64,000 nucleotides of DNA from Flectobacillus sp. BAB-3569 (GCF_002270355.1 NZ_NJFZ01000006.1:62001-126000), one strand, 5' to 3'. Positions 17,911 to 27,439 are shown, counted from the first letter of the stretch. Notes: generated by a model from the sequence alone, not told the origin. Translations and numbers: made by a program.

Positions 17911-19098
17911 ATGAAATTTATGTTTATTATTTCCGATGAAGGGAGTTTTAATATTTTTCTATCGGAATTATCCTTATCCATATTCGAACATTTTCCAGAC
18001 ATCGAGCTACATATTATTTGCTCGGCTGAAAAAACCATAGATATACCCAATCTTTATTCTTTCCATCACCTCAATATCCATTTTCATTATTTAGGTATTC
18101 CACGAAGTCTTCGTCTCAAACACGAATTACAGGTAGCTTGGCAGATACGGCGCTTGGTGGCAGACATCAAGCCTGATTTGGTGCACGCACATTTTACTAC
18201 GGGTATATTTCCTACGATTCTTTTTCGAAAAATGGGTATTCCTTATTGGGGTACATTTCATGGATTGGGGCTTAATAGTAGCTCTGGTTGGAAAAAAGGA
18301 CTTTTTTACTTTTTAGAAAATCATTGTTTTCAAAAACTCGATAAAATCTTTTTGCTCAACCAACCTGATGTGGATATTGTCCAAAAGGTTTATAAAAACA
18401 AAGTTTATAAGCATCAAAGTCTTGGGTTGGGCTGTAACTTAGAAAAGTTTAATCCAACTAATTTTTCAGAAAATACTCGAGCAACTTTACGTCAAGCATT
18501 GGGGATTCAAGAACAAAAAGTTATTGCTTTTACAGGACGATTTGTCGCATTCAAAGGCTTTCATATTGTAGTAAAGACTTTTCTACAGCTAACTCAAAGT
18601 TATCCACAGCAATTCAAACTATTGTTGATAGGTGGTCTCGATCCAGTACATTCTAGTGGGCTTAGTGCCTCACAGTGGACATTTATCGAACAGCATCCAG
18701 ATATTACAATCACAGGATTTACTTCCAAAGTAGAGGAATATTTATCGATTTCAGACTATTTTGTTTTTCCTAGCAAAAAAGAAGGCATTCCTGTATGTGT
18801 GCTAGAAGCTTTGGCAATGGGCATACCAGTGATTGCTTCGGATAGTCGAGGAAATAATGAAGTCATCGAGCATTTGCATAATGGCGTTCTTATCCCTCCA
18901 TCACCAGATCACGAGGAAGAAATAGTAGGTATTATTCAATCGATTGAGTTATTAGAAAAGAATACCCAACTTTACCAAGCCTTAAAATCTCAAGCTTTGT
19001 CAAACAGAAGTAGTTATTCTAGAGAAAACTTTATTAATGATTCTATCGCTGTTTATAAAACTAGTTTTTGTGAGTCATCAAAATTTCAGTTTCATTAA
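17911..19098 (+). CDS. Glycosyltransferase family 4 (GT-B)
   Basis: The 395 residues form a GT-B glycosyltransferase. The acceptor half includes DLVHAHFTTGIFP and the donor half includes FTGRFVAFKGFHIVV and the E-x7-E motif region FPSKKEGIPVCVLEALAMG with PVIASDSRGNNEVI. Such enzymes transfer a sugar from a nucleotide donor during polysaccharide assembly. It ends the polysaccharide gene run; more than 300 bases without a gene follow. Which sugar it moves is unknown. Confidence 0.9.
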   Translation: MKFMFIISDEGSFNIFLSELSLSIFEHFPDIELHIICSAEKTIDIPNLYSFHHLNIHFHYLGIPRSLRLKHELQVAWQIRRLVADIKPDLVHAHFTTGIFPTILFRKMGIPYWGTFHGLGLNSSSGWKKGLFYFLENHCFQKLDKIFLLNQPDVDIVQKVYKNKVYKHQSLGLGCNLEKFNPTNFSENTRATLRQALGIQEQKVIAFTGRFVAFKGFHIVVKTFLQLTQSYPQQFKLLLIGGLDPVHSSGLSASQWTFIEQHPDITITGFTSKVEEYLSISDYFVFPSKKEGIPVCVLEALAMGIPVIASDSRGNNEVIEHLHNGVLIPPSPDHEEEIVGIIQSIELLEKNTQLYQALKSQALSNRSSYSRENFINDSIAVYKTSFCESSKFQFH

Positions 19099-19405
19099 AG
19101 AATATGCTAATTTCATTATATTCAATCGGTAACTCATTCATCACAAGTCATTTGTTGTATTTTTGGCAAGAAGATTGTTAAAAAGAATATTAACTAACTG
19201 CTAATACCTTGCTGGGTAAGTCATTTATTTCATGCCCTTGTATCTTAAAATACCCTTCAATATACTAACCACCCTTTAATTTGATGAATCAAACTGCCCG
19301 ATTACTCTTTAGTACAGGATTTGTTTGACATAGTCTATTGAACAGTTTTAACTTGGAGAATAGTCTTTGATAAAGGTTATCCTCTTTTATTTGTCCTAAG
19401 TAAAA
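19099..19405. other. Intergenic stretch without recognisable gene
   Basis: About 307 bases separate the last glycosyltransferase from the repeat-rich secreted protein. I see no open frame, strong hairpin or member of the repeat families. It presumably carries the promoter and 5' leader of the next gene, but no TAnnTTTG box is a clean match. Confidence 0.5.
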
Positions 19406-20539
19406 ATGAAACGCTACTACTCTCTATTATTGGTGATACTTGGTATCACTTTCAGCACATTTTCGCAGACCATAACCGCTCCTTATGGTCAAAGCTTGAC
19501 TATTAATAACCCCCTAGATATTGCAGGTGGGAGTATTAATATCATGTCGGATAGTGCCTACAAAATCGGAGGGAAGCCTATCCTAAGTATTGCAGGTATC
19601 GCCAATGTTTTGTTAGGCGATGGCGCAGGCTTTAATAACCAAGGGTCAAATAATATCTTCATCGGAAAAACGGCTGGGTTTCTGAATGCATCTGGTTTTG
19701 CCAATACTTTTATCGGCGAATCGGCGGGGTATTCGAATACGACAGGCAATAACAATATGTTTCTGGGAACTGCCGCGGGACTATCCAATGCTGTGGGATA
19801 CTCTAATACCTTCATTGGTGTCAATGCAGGGCGTCGTTCTTTGGCAAATGGCAACGCCTATATCGGTACGGCAAGTGGTATCAACACCATCACTGGCAAT
19901 AATAATACGGGCTTGGGTACCTTGACGGGACAAGATAATGTGTCTGGTTCGCAAAATACCTTTGTGGGATTCAACTCTGGAAGCAAACTTATGTCGGGCG
20001 ACTTTAATACATTTATTGGCGCATTGACAGGCGTAGCTTCGAGCGCAAGTAATATTACTAACGCCACCGCTATTGGTGCAAATACTGAATTGGCTATTTC
20101 AAACTCGATTGTATTAGGCAATAACGCTAGCGTTGGTATCGGTACAAATGACCCCGTTACTAATGGCGCAAAACTGGTGGTTGTTGGCGCAGGTAATAAT
20201 GCCAATGTTTTGCAATTGAGAAATATTCCGACCCGTAATACAGTCAACGGTCTGCGACAACTTTTTGCTGATGAAGCAGGGAACCTTGTTACATTCCAAA
20301 TTACGACAACAGCCAATAGTGCTTCAGAGGTCAAATTGAGTACTAATAGCGTTACGAATACCCTTTGGACCAGTAACGAATCGGGATTTTTGAAAAATAA
20401 CAATAATAGAGGAGTGGTGATTGGAGAAGGAATTAATTCTTTGCCTGAAGGCTATAATCTCTATGTATCAGAAGGTATTTTGACAGAACAAGTAAAGGTA
20501 GCTTTGAAAAATACCGAAGATTGGGCTGACCATGTTTAA
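19406..20539 (+). CDS. Secreted repeat protein of tail-fibre/YadA-head type, N-terminal part
   Basis: A signal peptide (about 1-20, ending STFSQ) precedes about eight tandem repeats of 17-18 residues at roughly 70-209, with the pattern N-T-F-I-G-x-x-A-G. These resemble head repeats of trimeric adhesins and the tail-fibre-domain proteins common in Bacteroidota. The end, SEGILTEQVKVALKNTEDWADHV, is the familiar junction that normally runs straight into the coiled C-terminal part, which here is encoded in the next frame (20532-20804). The role is presumably a trimeric surface or appendage protein. The TAA at 20537 looks premature. Function inferred, not proven. Confidence 0.7.
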   Translation: MKRYYSLLLVILGITFSTFSQTITAPYGQSLTINNPLDIAGGSINIMSDSAYKIGGKPILSIAGIANVLLGDGAGFNNQGSNNIFIGKTAGFLNASGFANTFIGESAGYSNTTGNNNMFLGTAAGLSNAVGYSNTFIGVNAGRRSLANGNAYIGTASGINTITGNNNTGLGTLTGQDNVSGSQNTFVGFNSGSKLMSGDFNTFIGALTGVASSASNITNATAIGANTELAISNSIVLGNNASVGIGTNDPVTNGAKLVVVGAGNNANVLQLRNIPTRNTVNGLRQLFADEAGNLVTFQITTTANSASEVKLSTNSVTNTLWTSNESGFLKNNNNRGVVIGEGINSLPEGYNLYVSEGILTEQVKVALKNTEDWADHV

Positions 20540-20804
20540 TTTCGAAAAAACATCAATTAATGCCATTACAAAAAGTAGAAGATTATATCAAAAACACCAA
20601 CATCTACCGAATATCCCTTCAGCAGCAGAAATGGTCATTTCTGGCAATGATTTGCATCAAACAGATACCAAACTTTTAGAGAAAATAGAAGAATTGACCT
20701 TGTATATGATTGAGTTGAAAAAAGAAAATCAACAAATGAAGCAAGAAATAGAGTCCTTGAAAAAGAGACAAAAGCGGACGTCATCACAGTCTAAAAAACG
20801 CTAA
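20532..20804 (+). CDS. C-terminal coiled-coil part of the preceding tail-fibre-type protein, in a shifted frame
   Basis: The frame starts MFNFEKTSINAITKSRR and contains HQHLPNIPSAAEMV followed by DTKLLEKIEELTLYMIELKKENQQ, exactly the segment that ends Bacteroidota tail-fibre-domain proteins: a linker then a trimerising coiled coil. It overlaps the upstream frame by eight bases (ATGTTTAA) and lies in the +1 frame relative to it. Either one base is extra (or two missing) in the sequence, or the ribosome shifts or restarts here. By itself a 90-residue protein lacking a signal peptide would make little sense as a secreted product, so I regard it as the rest of its neighbour. Confidence 0.65.
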   Translation: MFNFEKTSINAITKSRRLYQKHQHLPNIPSAAEMVISGNDLHQTDTKLLEKIEELTLYMIELKKENQQMKQEIESLKKRQKRTSSQSKKR

Positions 20805-20840
20805 AACACTTTGTTGTAAGGTTTTCTTAAACGTAAAATC

Positions 20841-21335
20841 ATGAATAAATTTTACTATCTTTTCTTTTTTTCGACTGCTATCTCTTTGAGTGGAATCGCA
20901 CAAAATACTTCAACACAAGAAGTACAATCCGATTATATAAAGTCTAGTAAAGCAACTACTGTTCCGACGCATTATCGGGCCTCAAAGGCTGTAGTTTTGC
21001 AATCAGGATTTAAGGCAAGAGGGAAGAATGGCTTTAGTGCCAAAATTCAGCATTTTCCTTTAAGTGAATTCATTACAAACGTATCGCTGATGGTGTCACC
21101 TAATCCTGTACAAGACGAAGCTCTTGTTCAGGTCAAATTACCACAATCCACATTGGTATCGCTTTCAGTGAGTAATGTTTCGGGCGAGTCAATTACTGAA
21201 CTCCTCCAACAAGAATATAAAGAAGCAGGAGAATATCGATTAATGTTAAATACTCAAGATTGGACATCAGGAATGTATTTGTTGCATCTTCGGACGTCGC
21301 AAGGCATAACAACTTTTAAAGTAATAAAGCCATAA
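20841..21335 (+). CDS. Small secreted protein with type IX sorting (Por) domain
   Basis: The 164-residue protein has an N-terminal signal peptide (about 1-20, ending SGIAQ), a middle stretch ASKAVVLQSGFKARGKNGFSAKI that resembles the coathanger-stack motif found next to sorting domains, and a C-terminal beta domain from about 88 to 164 with VSPNPVQDEALVQV, NVSGE, WTSGMYLLHL and FKVIKP. The last part is the type IX secretion sorting signal, so the protein should be exported to the cell surface. It has no catalytic domain. It follows the tail-fibre-type gene by 36 bases and may be its partner, and it ends with a terminator. Confidence 0.82.
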   Translation: MNKFYYLFFFSTAISLSGIAQNTSTQEVQSDYIKSSKATTVPTHYRASKAVVLQSGFKARGKNGFSAKIQHFPLSEFITNVSLMVSPNPVQDEALVQVKLPQSTLVSLSVSNVSGESITELLQQEYKEAGEYRLMLNTQDWTSGMYLLHLRTSQGITTFKVIKP

Positions 21336-21371
21336 AAAAAGCCATCTCCGACAATCTGAGATGGCTTTTCC
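21334..21371 (+). terminator. Terminator after the type IX cargo-like gene
   Basis: AAAAAAGCCATCTC and GAGATGGCTTTT pair around CGACAATCT. It follows the stop codon directly and closes the short surface-protein unit; efflux genes converge from the other side. Confidence 0.85.
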
Positions 21372-21457
21372 ATAAACCCTAAACCAAACTAAATTTATCT
21401 AATAATAATCTTAGTTCATTTTTAAAAATCATTTCTTGAGATTTGCGCCTCTATCTT

Positions 21458-22840
21458 TTACTTCTTCTCTTTGTTGTCCTTATTAGCTTCTTTTTTCTTC
21501 ACTAATTCGCCATCTTTCAATTTCTTAGAAACTGTCACATAAGGACCTGAAATGATTTGTTCTCCTTCAGTTAATCCACTTAAAATTTCGATATTATCAA
21601 AATCGGAGATACCAGTGGTAACTTCTTTCAATTTAGCATGATTGTCTTTGGTCAAAACAAACACTACTTCTTTGAGTTTTTCTTTTTTAATAACCTTTGG
21701 TTCTTCTGAATTATTGCTTTCTTCTTCTGATTTTTTCTCTTTATCAGCAGCTTTAGGGTCACGTGTTGTAACTGCAGCCAAAGGCACTGATAATACGCCA
21801 TTTTTACGGTCGGTAATAATCTCTACCGAAGCGGTCATCCCTGGTTTTAAAGGATAAGAGCGTTTGCCTTTGATAAGATCAGCATAAGAACTACGAAGCA
21901 CTCTAATTTTTACTTCAAATTCAGTGACAGCGTCGTTAGATACCGAAGCTGCTGCCGAAGAAGTTGCTAAGCCATTGGCAGAACTTGCTACTTCGTAAAC
22001 AATACCTTTGAATTTACGACCTGAAGCACTATATGAATCTACGTCGATAATTACGGTATCATTAAGACTAACACGGGTAATATCATTTTCGTTCACATTC
22101 ACGCGAACTTCCATTTTATTCAAGTTGGCAATACGAAGCAACTCAGTACCAGCCATTTGTGATGTTCCTACAACTCTTTCGCCAAGCTCTACGTTCAATT
22201 TTGAGATAGTACCACTTTGTGGTGCATAAATTGTTGTTTTAGTCAAGTTGGTACGAGCTTCTTTCAAAGCCGCTTCCGAACTTCTTACGTTAAATGATGC
22301 AGCTTGAACGTTTGCTTTTGCTGATTCCAAATCTTGTTTTGCTACAGCGTATTGAGAACTAAATTGTTCGTAATCTGAATCAGATATTACTTTATCGTCA
22401 TGTAACTTTTTGTTACGATCAAAATCAGTTTTTGCTTTCAACAAACGAGCCTCCGATTGAGATTGAATAGCTTTTGACTGCTCTAATGAAGCTTTTGCTG
22501 AATTTACCTGTGCTTCGGCACGAGCCAATAATGATTCGTAGTTATCAGGACGGATTTTTAACAATAATTGACCTGCAACAACCGAGTCGCCTTCACTTAC
22601 ATAAAGACCTACAATTTCGCCAGAAACATCTGGAGAGAGTTTTACCTCGATTTCTGGCTGAACTTTACCCGAAGCAGAAACACGCTCAATAATGTCTGCA
22701 CGTTTTGCTTTTGAAAGTTCTACTTCTGTAGCTTCTTCTTTTCCGATCCAACCATTCTTTTTCGCTAAAATCAACCCACCTACCACTACGACTGCGACAA
22801 CGGCTAAAATGACCCAGATTCTATTGGATTTGTTTTTCAT
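21458..22840 (-). CDS. Efflux periplasmic adaptor subunit (HlyD/MacA family)
   Basis: The 460-residue membrane-fusion protein has one N-terminal membrane anchor (about 8-25), a biotinyl-lipoyl-like region (GKVQPEIEVKLSPDVSGEIV), a helical hairpin (about 90-200, rich in Ala/Lys/Gln) and beta-barrel parts (PQSGTISKLNVELGERVVG, GMTASVEI). Adaptors of this type link an inner-membrane ABC or RND pump to an outer-membrane TolC channel. An acidic Lys/Glu insert near 385-410 and a charged C-terminal tail are notable. It follows tolC by about 95 bases on the same strand. No inner-membrane pump gene follows it, so the MacB-like partner is probably encoded elsewhere. Confidence 0.9.
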   Translation of the reverse strand: MKNKSNRIWVILAVVAVVVVGGLILAKKNGWIGKEEATEVELSKAKRADIIERVSASGKVQPEIEVKLSPDVSGEIVGLYVSEGDSVVAGQLLLKIRPDNYESLLARAEAQVNSAKASLEQSKAIQSQSEARLLKAKTDFDRNKKLHDDKVISDSDYEQFSSQYAVAKQDLESAKANVQAASFNVRSSEAALKEARTNLTKTTIYAPQSGTISKLNVELGERVVGTSQMAGTELLRIANLNKMEVRVNVNENDITRVSLNDTVIIDVDSYSASGRKFKGIVYEVASSANGLATSSAAASVSNDAVTEFEVKIRVLRSSYADLIKGKRSYPLKPGMTASVEIITDRKNGVLSVPLAAVTTRDPKAADKEKKSEEESNNSEEPKVIKKEKLKEVVFVLTKDNHAKLKEVTTGISDFDNIEILSGLTEGEQIISGPYVTVSKKLKDGELVKKKEANKDNKEKK

Positions 22841-22876
22841 TGTATATAAAGTTTTGAAAGATTGATGTTAAGGTTT

Positions 22877-22908
22877 TTGAAAAACGATGAAACATCATAG
22901 TTTTTCAA
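22877..22908. other. Hairpin between TolC-family and adaptor genes
   Basis: TTGAAAAAC (22877-22885) and GTTTTTCAA (22900-22908) form a perfect 9-bp stem, with GATG/CATC extending it inside. It may tune expression of the downstream adaptor or protect transcript ends. Confidence 0.5.
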
Positions 22909-22934
22909 GGTTTTACATTCAATCGAGTGTTTGG

Positions 22935-24398
22935 TTAAAATGTGAGCGGTTTATTTTGGTAATAGTCTAATATTTTCGTTCTGAAAATAAAGTCATATTT
23001 GGCTTGAATTTGGTTAGCTTTTGCTTTATCCAAATTGGTTTTTTGCAAATTGTAGCTTACAAAATCTATAGCCCCTGCATTGAAACGACTTTCAGCTGCA
23101 CGGAACGACTCTTCCAAAGCAGTTACTTGTACCGTCAATGCTTCATATCTTTTCGCCGAATTTGACATATTGGTGTAAGCTTGCTCGATATTCTGACGCA
23201 AAGTCAAGCGTGTTTTTTGTGCTTCCAATTCAGCATTTACTTTTTGCAATTTGGCTTGGCTTACGCGAGTTTTGTTAGCAAAACGGCTAAAGATTGGAAT
23301 ATTAGCACTCGCTCCGAAGGCATAGTTAAAAGTATTTTCTAGTTGCTTGAAATAACCAACCGTTCCTGCCTCAACAGTACGTGGTGTATTTACAACCAAC
23401 GGAATATCTTGTCCATTAAAACTAACCGTTCCTAAGTTTTGCTGATTTGTACCGTCTACTTTGTAGATTTTTTGAGCATTTGACTGGTTGGCACCCGTCG
23501 AAGCTGAAAGGTTAATCGTTGGTAGAAAGCTAGCTCTTGCAATTTCAATTCCTTTATCAGCACTTTTTACTCTCAAATCCGAAGCCTTTACTGTTGGTTG
23601 AGTTCCTTCGGCCGTTTGATAGATTTGGTCTACAGGCGCTTCGTAAGCTGTTGTAGATGGTGTTGGTACCGAAATTCTATCTAGATTGACATTGTTTGAG
23701 AACTCCTTATCATTAAGTAGCTGTACTAAATTAAGTTTTGCCAAATCTAAGGTGCTTTGATTGTTGACAACAGTAGTTTCTTCGTTGGCAACCTGAGCTT
23801 TTAGATCCAGTAAATTGGTCTGAGGTAAAGAACCCGCACGAACTAATTTTTCAGTACGCTCAATTTGTAGTCTGGTAATAGCGGTCTGGCTTTGAGCAAT
23901 AGTTAATTGGTCTTCGGCATTGAGGATATTCAAATAGGCTAAAACCACCTGCATCGAAATATTCTCTTTCATGGCCTGCATATCCAACTGGTTGGCTTTT
24001 ACCAGCAAATCGTTTTGTGCAATTGTATTCTTAAGGAGATTTCCATTAAAAACCGTCACCCCAGCATTTACGCCCAAACTATTGTAGTTGATATTTCGTG
24101 CTACGTAAGTGTTGGTAAATGGGTCAAGGCTTCGACCAAAGTTGAAGAATTCACTTACGGTACCATTGGCACCAGGAAGCTGGTTATTTTTAGCTTGTTG
24201 ATAATTCAACACGGCGTTCTGAAGCTGTATTTCTGACTGCTTTACAGAGATATTGTTGCGAAGTGCAATATCTACCGCCTGTTGTAGAGTGATTTTTGGG
24301 CCTTTTGAACTAGGAGCCTCTACTGCGGTTTGCGCCTGAGCTTGTGTCCCAGCGATAAGTGCAGCTCCCACTAAAAGTCTGTAAACGCCTGATTTCAT
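22935..24398 (-). CDS. TolC-family outer-membrane efflux protein
   Basis: This 487-residue protein has a signal peptide (about 1-22, ending AQAQ) and the two-fold repeat of coiled helices and outer-membrane strands of TolC/OprM. The start of the mature part, ITLQQAVDIALRNN, is the usual OEP motif, and NFGRSLDPFTNTY lies in a strand region. It forms a channel for drug or metabolite export with the adaptor encoded just downstream. The family can pair with several pumps; the substrate cannot be told. The two genes likely form an operon. Confidence 0.92.
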   Translation of the reverse strand: MKSGVYRLLVGAALIAGTQAQAQTAVEAPSSKGPKITLQQAVDIALRNNISVKQSEIQLQNAVLNYQQAKNNQLPGANGTVSEFFNFGRSLDPFTNTYVARNINYNSLGVNAGVTVFNGNLLKNTIAQNDLLVKANQLDMQAMKENISMQVVLAYLNILNAEDQLTIAQSQTAITRLQIERTEKLVRAGSLPQTNLLDLKAQVANEETTVVNNQSTLDLAKLNLVQLLNDKEFSNNVNLDRISVPTPSTTAYEAPVDQIYQTAEGTQPTVKASDLRVKSADKGIEIARASFLPTINLSASTGANQSNAQKIYKVDGTNQQNLGTVSFNGQDIPLVVNTPRTVEAGTVGYFKQLENTFNYAFGASANIPIFSRFANKTRVSQAKLQKVNAELEAQKTRLTLRQNIEQAYTNMSNSAKRYEALTVQVTALEESFRAAESRFNAGAIDFVSYNLQKTNLDKAKANQIQAKYDFIFRTKILDYYQNKPLTF

Positions 24399-24558
24399 AT
24401 TTCGTTTGATAGTTTTGAGTATTCGCTCTCGATATAGTCCCTAGAGTTTTTTGAATAACCAATACTACGAATGAAATATCAAGTCGTGAAGTGATTTTGG
24501 ATAAGTGGTTAGTGCGTAAGGATTAGTGGTTTGTTTTCGTATAGACCCAATCTTATTT

Positions 24559-25250
24559 TTATTCAATTATCTGATAAACCTGTTTGGCTTCACTTCGTGC
24601 AAGGGCATTAAAATGCCACCATTCGTACTTAATAGGCATAAATCCAGCTTGTTGCATTACGCTTCTCAAAAGACGACGATTAGCTACCTGTTGAGCTGTA
24701 AGTTGCTTATTTTTCAGAAAATATTCTTCGTGACTTGGATAGGCTAATTTGCCAAAAAATCAAAAGGCGTTCCCATATCTAAGGGTACTCCTTTGCTAGT
24801 AGTAATCGTCAAATCGACGGCACAGCCATAATTATGAATTGACTTTTGACTTGGGCTTGCCACGTAGGTTTCTCGCTGATGTGGTGGGTATTGAGAAAGA
24901 CTATTCCATAAAATTTTTTGAATCGCAAAAGGTCGTCCGCCGTCATATACCAACAAACGATAGTGTGGATGTCTTTTTTTCAAAATCGCATTAGCCTTTG
25001 CTAGCATTTGGGCAGGCTTTTTTTGTAAATAGCAGGCCGTCATACAGCCATATACATCCTTTTTAACAAAATTGTCAGTCGTGGAATACTTGAGTAAAAC
25101 AGCAATGCTAGGATCAAGACTTTTGACATTGACCAAGCCTTGTTGTTTCATTTTTTGCTCATAATCACATGGAGAAAACTTTTTTTCCTGACTGAGTGCA
25201 ATACCAATAGTAAGCAGAAATAATATATAACATGTAAGGAGATTCTTCAT
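24559..25250 (-). pseudogene. VanX-like D-Ala-D-Ala dipeptidase (peptidase M15D), apparent frameshift
   Basis: The zinc enzyme cleaves D-Ala-D-Ala dipeptides, here probably for peptidoglycan recycling in the periplasm since a signal peptide is present (MKNLLTCYILFLLTIGIALS). The first frame shows the zinc motif SIHNYGCAVDLT and the family stretch YDGGRPF, then stops after GTPFDF at 24744. One extra base in the A6 run at 24754-24759 (T on the coding strand) restores FGKLAYPSHEEYFL and the catalytic EWWHF near the end, with a stop at 24559. So a single missing base cuts off the catalytic Glu and third zinc ligand. ATG at 25250 chosen over TTG at 25256. Confidence 0.85.
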
Positions 25251-25667
25251 AATCAATTGAAAAGGAAGAGTAAAAGCGGATGAGGGAGCTCATACTACTT
25301 TCACCGATTCACCAAAAGTAAGGTTGATAACGGCTTTTGTAGAAGCCTTTACTAAATTACAATGTTACTAAAATTTATTTTAATAGCTTTCAATATCTTA
25401 ATTGCTATCATTTTTTAAGTCTAGATATTTTTACAGAACTATTTTAAAAACCTTATGGTTAACTCTTAGTCAAAGTCTACTATTGGCCTAGACCAATGTA
25501 CATCTTAGTTATGTGTTTAGGCAATAGGCACAAGGCAAAGAGTTTAATGCCTATAGACATACTTTTGTCCAAAACTCACCGCCGAAAGCCGATACCTGAA
25601 AACCGAAACTCAATAGTTCAATTTAATTTTATATTATTCTCCAATTCACAATCGCTCATATCAAACC
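25251..25667. repeat. Intergenic stretch with family E repeat words
   Basis: This gap of over 400 bases between divergent genes has no reading frame I would support. The part near 25515-25612 holds GGCAATAGGCACAAGGC, AATGCCTATAGAC and CGCCGAAAGCCGATACC, the GGC/GCC word style of family E. The rest (25251-25500) is AT-rich and presumably carries promoters for the VanX-like gene and the ABC exporter gene. Confidence 0.45.
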
Positions 25668-27431
25668 ATGAAAATACTATTACCCTATCTTAAACGATAC
25701 CAAACAACGGTGTGGCTAGCGCTATTGCTGGCAATTATTAATCAAGTTTTTTCACTGTTAGACCCGCTGATTTTTAGACATATTATCGACAATGTGGCTA
25801 CTAAGTTTACGGACAAAAACAGTACTTTTCAGGATTTTGTAGGAGCTATTTTACCATTGCTCGGTGCCTCTGTTGGGGTAGCCTTTGTCTCGAGAGTAGC
25901 CAAAAACTTCCAAGATTATTTTATCAATACGATTACTCAAAAAATCGGTGCCGAAATGTACGCCGATGGGATTCGTCATTCACTCGAATTGCCGTATGAA
26001 ACCTTTGAAGACCAACGTTCTGGTGAAACATTAGGCAAACTTCAAAAAGTAAGAGTCGATGTCGAAAAGCTAATCTCGTCGGGTATTAATATCTTTTTCC
26101 AGAGTTTAGTTGCTTTGGTATTTGTAACGATTTATGCCGTTTCGGTGCACTGGTCAATTGTTCCATTGTTTTTAACGATTGGCCCTCTTATTGGATGGAT
26201 TAGTTCGTTATTAAGTAAAAAAGTAAAAGTAATCCAAAAATCTATTGTTCAAGAGTCTACCGCTTTGGCGGGTTCTACTACCGAATCATTACGCAATATC
26301 GAGTTAGTAAAATCTTTGGGCTTGGCGCAACAAGAAATCAATCACCTCAATAGTACGACGCAAAAGATTTTAGGACTTGAACTCAAAAAAGTGCGCTATG
26401 TACGTAGTATGATGTTTATTCAGGGTACAAGTGTTAATTTACTTCGAGTAATTTTGACCTTTATCATGATGTATTTGATTTATCGTGGAGATATCACTCT
26501 TGGTCAGTTTTTCTCTTTAAATATTTACTCATTCTTCATTTTTGGCCCATTACAAGAAATGGGTAATGTGATCAATACCTATCGTGAAGCACAAGTTTCT
26601 TTACAAAACTACGAGTCTTTATTCGATATTCCTGTTGAAGTAAAACCAGCATCTCCACAGCCTATTCCAAGCATTAAGTCATTGGCTTTTGATAATGTTT
26701 CGTTCAAACATCAGTCGGCTTCGAAGAATGCACTTCGTGAGGTAAGCTTTGAAACCGTGGCAGGACAAACAATTGCTTTTGTTGGTCCGTCGGGTTCAGG
26801 AAAAAGTACTTTGGTAAAACTATTGGTAGGGTTATATAAGCCTCAAAATGGTCAAATATTGTATAATGGTCATGATGGGCGCACGATAGATTTTGATCAG
26901 TTAAGAGAGAAAATAGGTTTTGTAACTCAGGATACCCAGTTGTTTTCTGGTACCATTCGTGAAAACCTACTTTTTGTCAATCCTAAAGCTACCGACGAAG
27001 AATGTTTGGCTGTATTGAAAAAGGCGGCTTGTGAGCCACTTTTAGCTCGTGCCGATAAAGGTCTCGATACCGTAATTGGTGAAGGTGGTGTAAAAGTATC
27101 GGGTGGCGAAAAACAACGTTTGAGTATTGCCAGAGCCTTATTACGTAATCCACATTTATTGATTTTTGACGAAGCTACTTCAGCACTTGACTCATTGACA
27201 GAAGAAGAAATTTCGGAAACAATTCGTGAAGTATCAGTACATGGCGAGCATCTTACCATTTTGATTGCGCACCGATTGAGTACAATTATGCACGCAGATA
27301 ATATCTTTGTACTCGAAAAGGGAAAAATTGTTGAATACGGCTCGCATCAAGCACTATTAGAGAAAAAGGGACTCTATTATGCGATGTGGCGTCAGCAAGT
27401 AGGCGAAAAAGAAAGTATAGAAATTGAATAA
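25668..27431 (+). CDS. ABC exporter, fused permease and ATPase
   Basis: The 587-residue half-transporter has an N-terminal six-helix ABC membrane domain (about 10-310) and a nucleotide-binding domain (about 335-575): Walker A GPSGSGKSTLV, Q-loop VTQDTQLF, signature VSGGEKQRLSIARALL, Walker B LLIFDEATSALDS and H-loop LIAHRLSTI. It should work as a dimer at the inner membrane to export lipids, peptides or drugs; it resembles MsbA/LmrA-type exporters and the substrate is not evident. It starts a likely two-gene unit with the J-domain-like gene 49 bases downstream. Confidence 0.94.
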   Translation: MKILLPYLKRYQTTVWLALLLAIINQVFSLLDPLIFRHIIDNVATKFTDKNSTFQDFVGAILPLLGASVGVAFVSRVAKNFQDYFINTITQKIGAEMYADGIRHSLELPYETFEDQRSGETLGKLQKVRVDVEKLISSGINIFFQSLVALVFVTIYAVSVHWSIVPLFLTIGPLIGWISSLLSKKVKVIQKSIVQESTALAGSTTESLRNIELVKSLGLAQQEINHLNSTTQKILGLELKKVRYVRSMMFIQGTSVNLLRVILTFIMMYLIYRGDITLGQFFSLNIYSFFIFGPLQEMGNVINTYREAQVSLQNYESLFDIPVEVKPASPQPIPSIKSLAFDNVSFKHQSASKNALREVSFETVAGQTIAFVGPSGSGKSTLVKLLVGLYKPQNGQILYNGHDGRTIDFDQLREKIGFVTQDTQLFSGTIRENLLFVNPKATDEECLAVLKKAACEPLLARADKGLDTVIGEGGVKVSGGEKQRLSIARALLRNPHLLIFDEATSALDSLTEEEISETIREVSVHGEHLTILIAHRLSTIMHADNIFVLEKGKIVEYGSHQALLEKKGLYYAMWRQQVGEKESIEIE

Positions 27432-27439
27432 AACCATTG

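Noticed and set aside
19613-20032. Tandem DNA repeats at 19.6-20.0 kb as a CRISPR or VNTR
   Set aside because: The repeats are coding, 17-18 residues long at protein level and divergent in DNA, so they are protein repeats.
24559-25250. VanX-like gene as part of a vancomycin-resistance cluster
   Set aside because: No vanH, vanA or regulator genes are near, the protein is exported, and Gram-negative relatives use such enzymes for cell-wall turnover.
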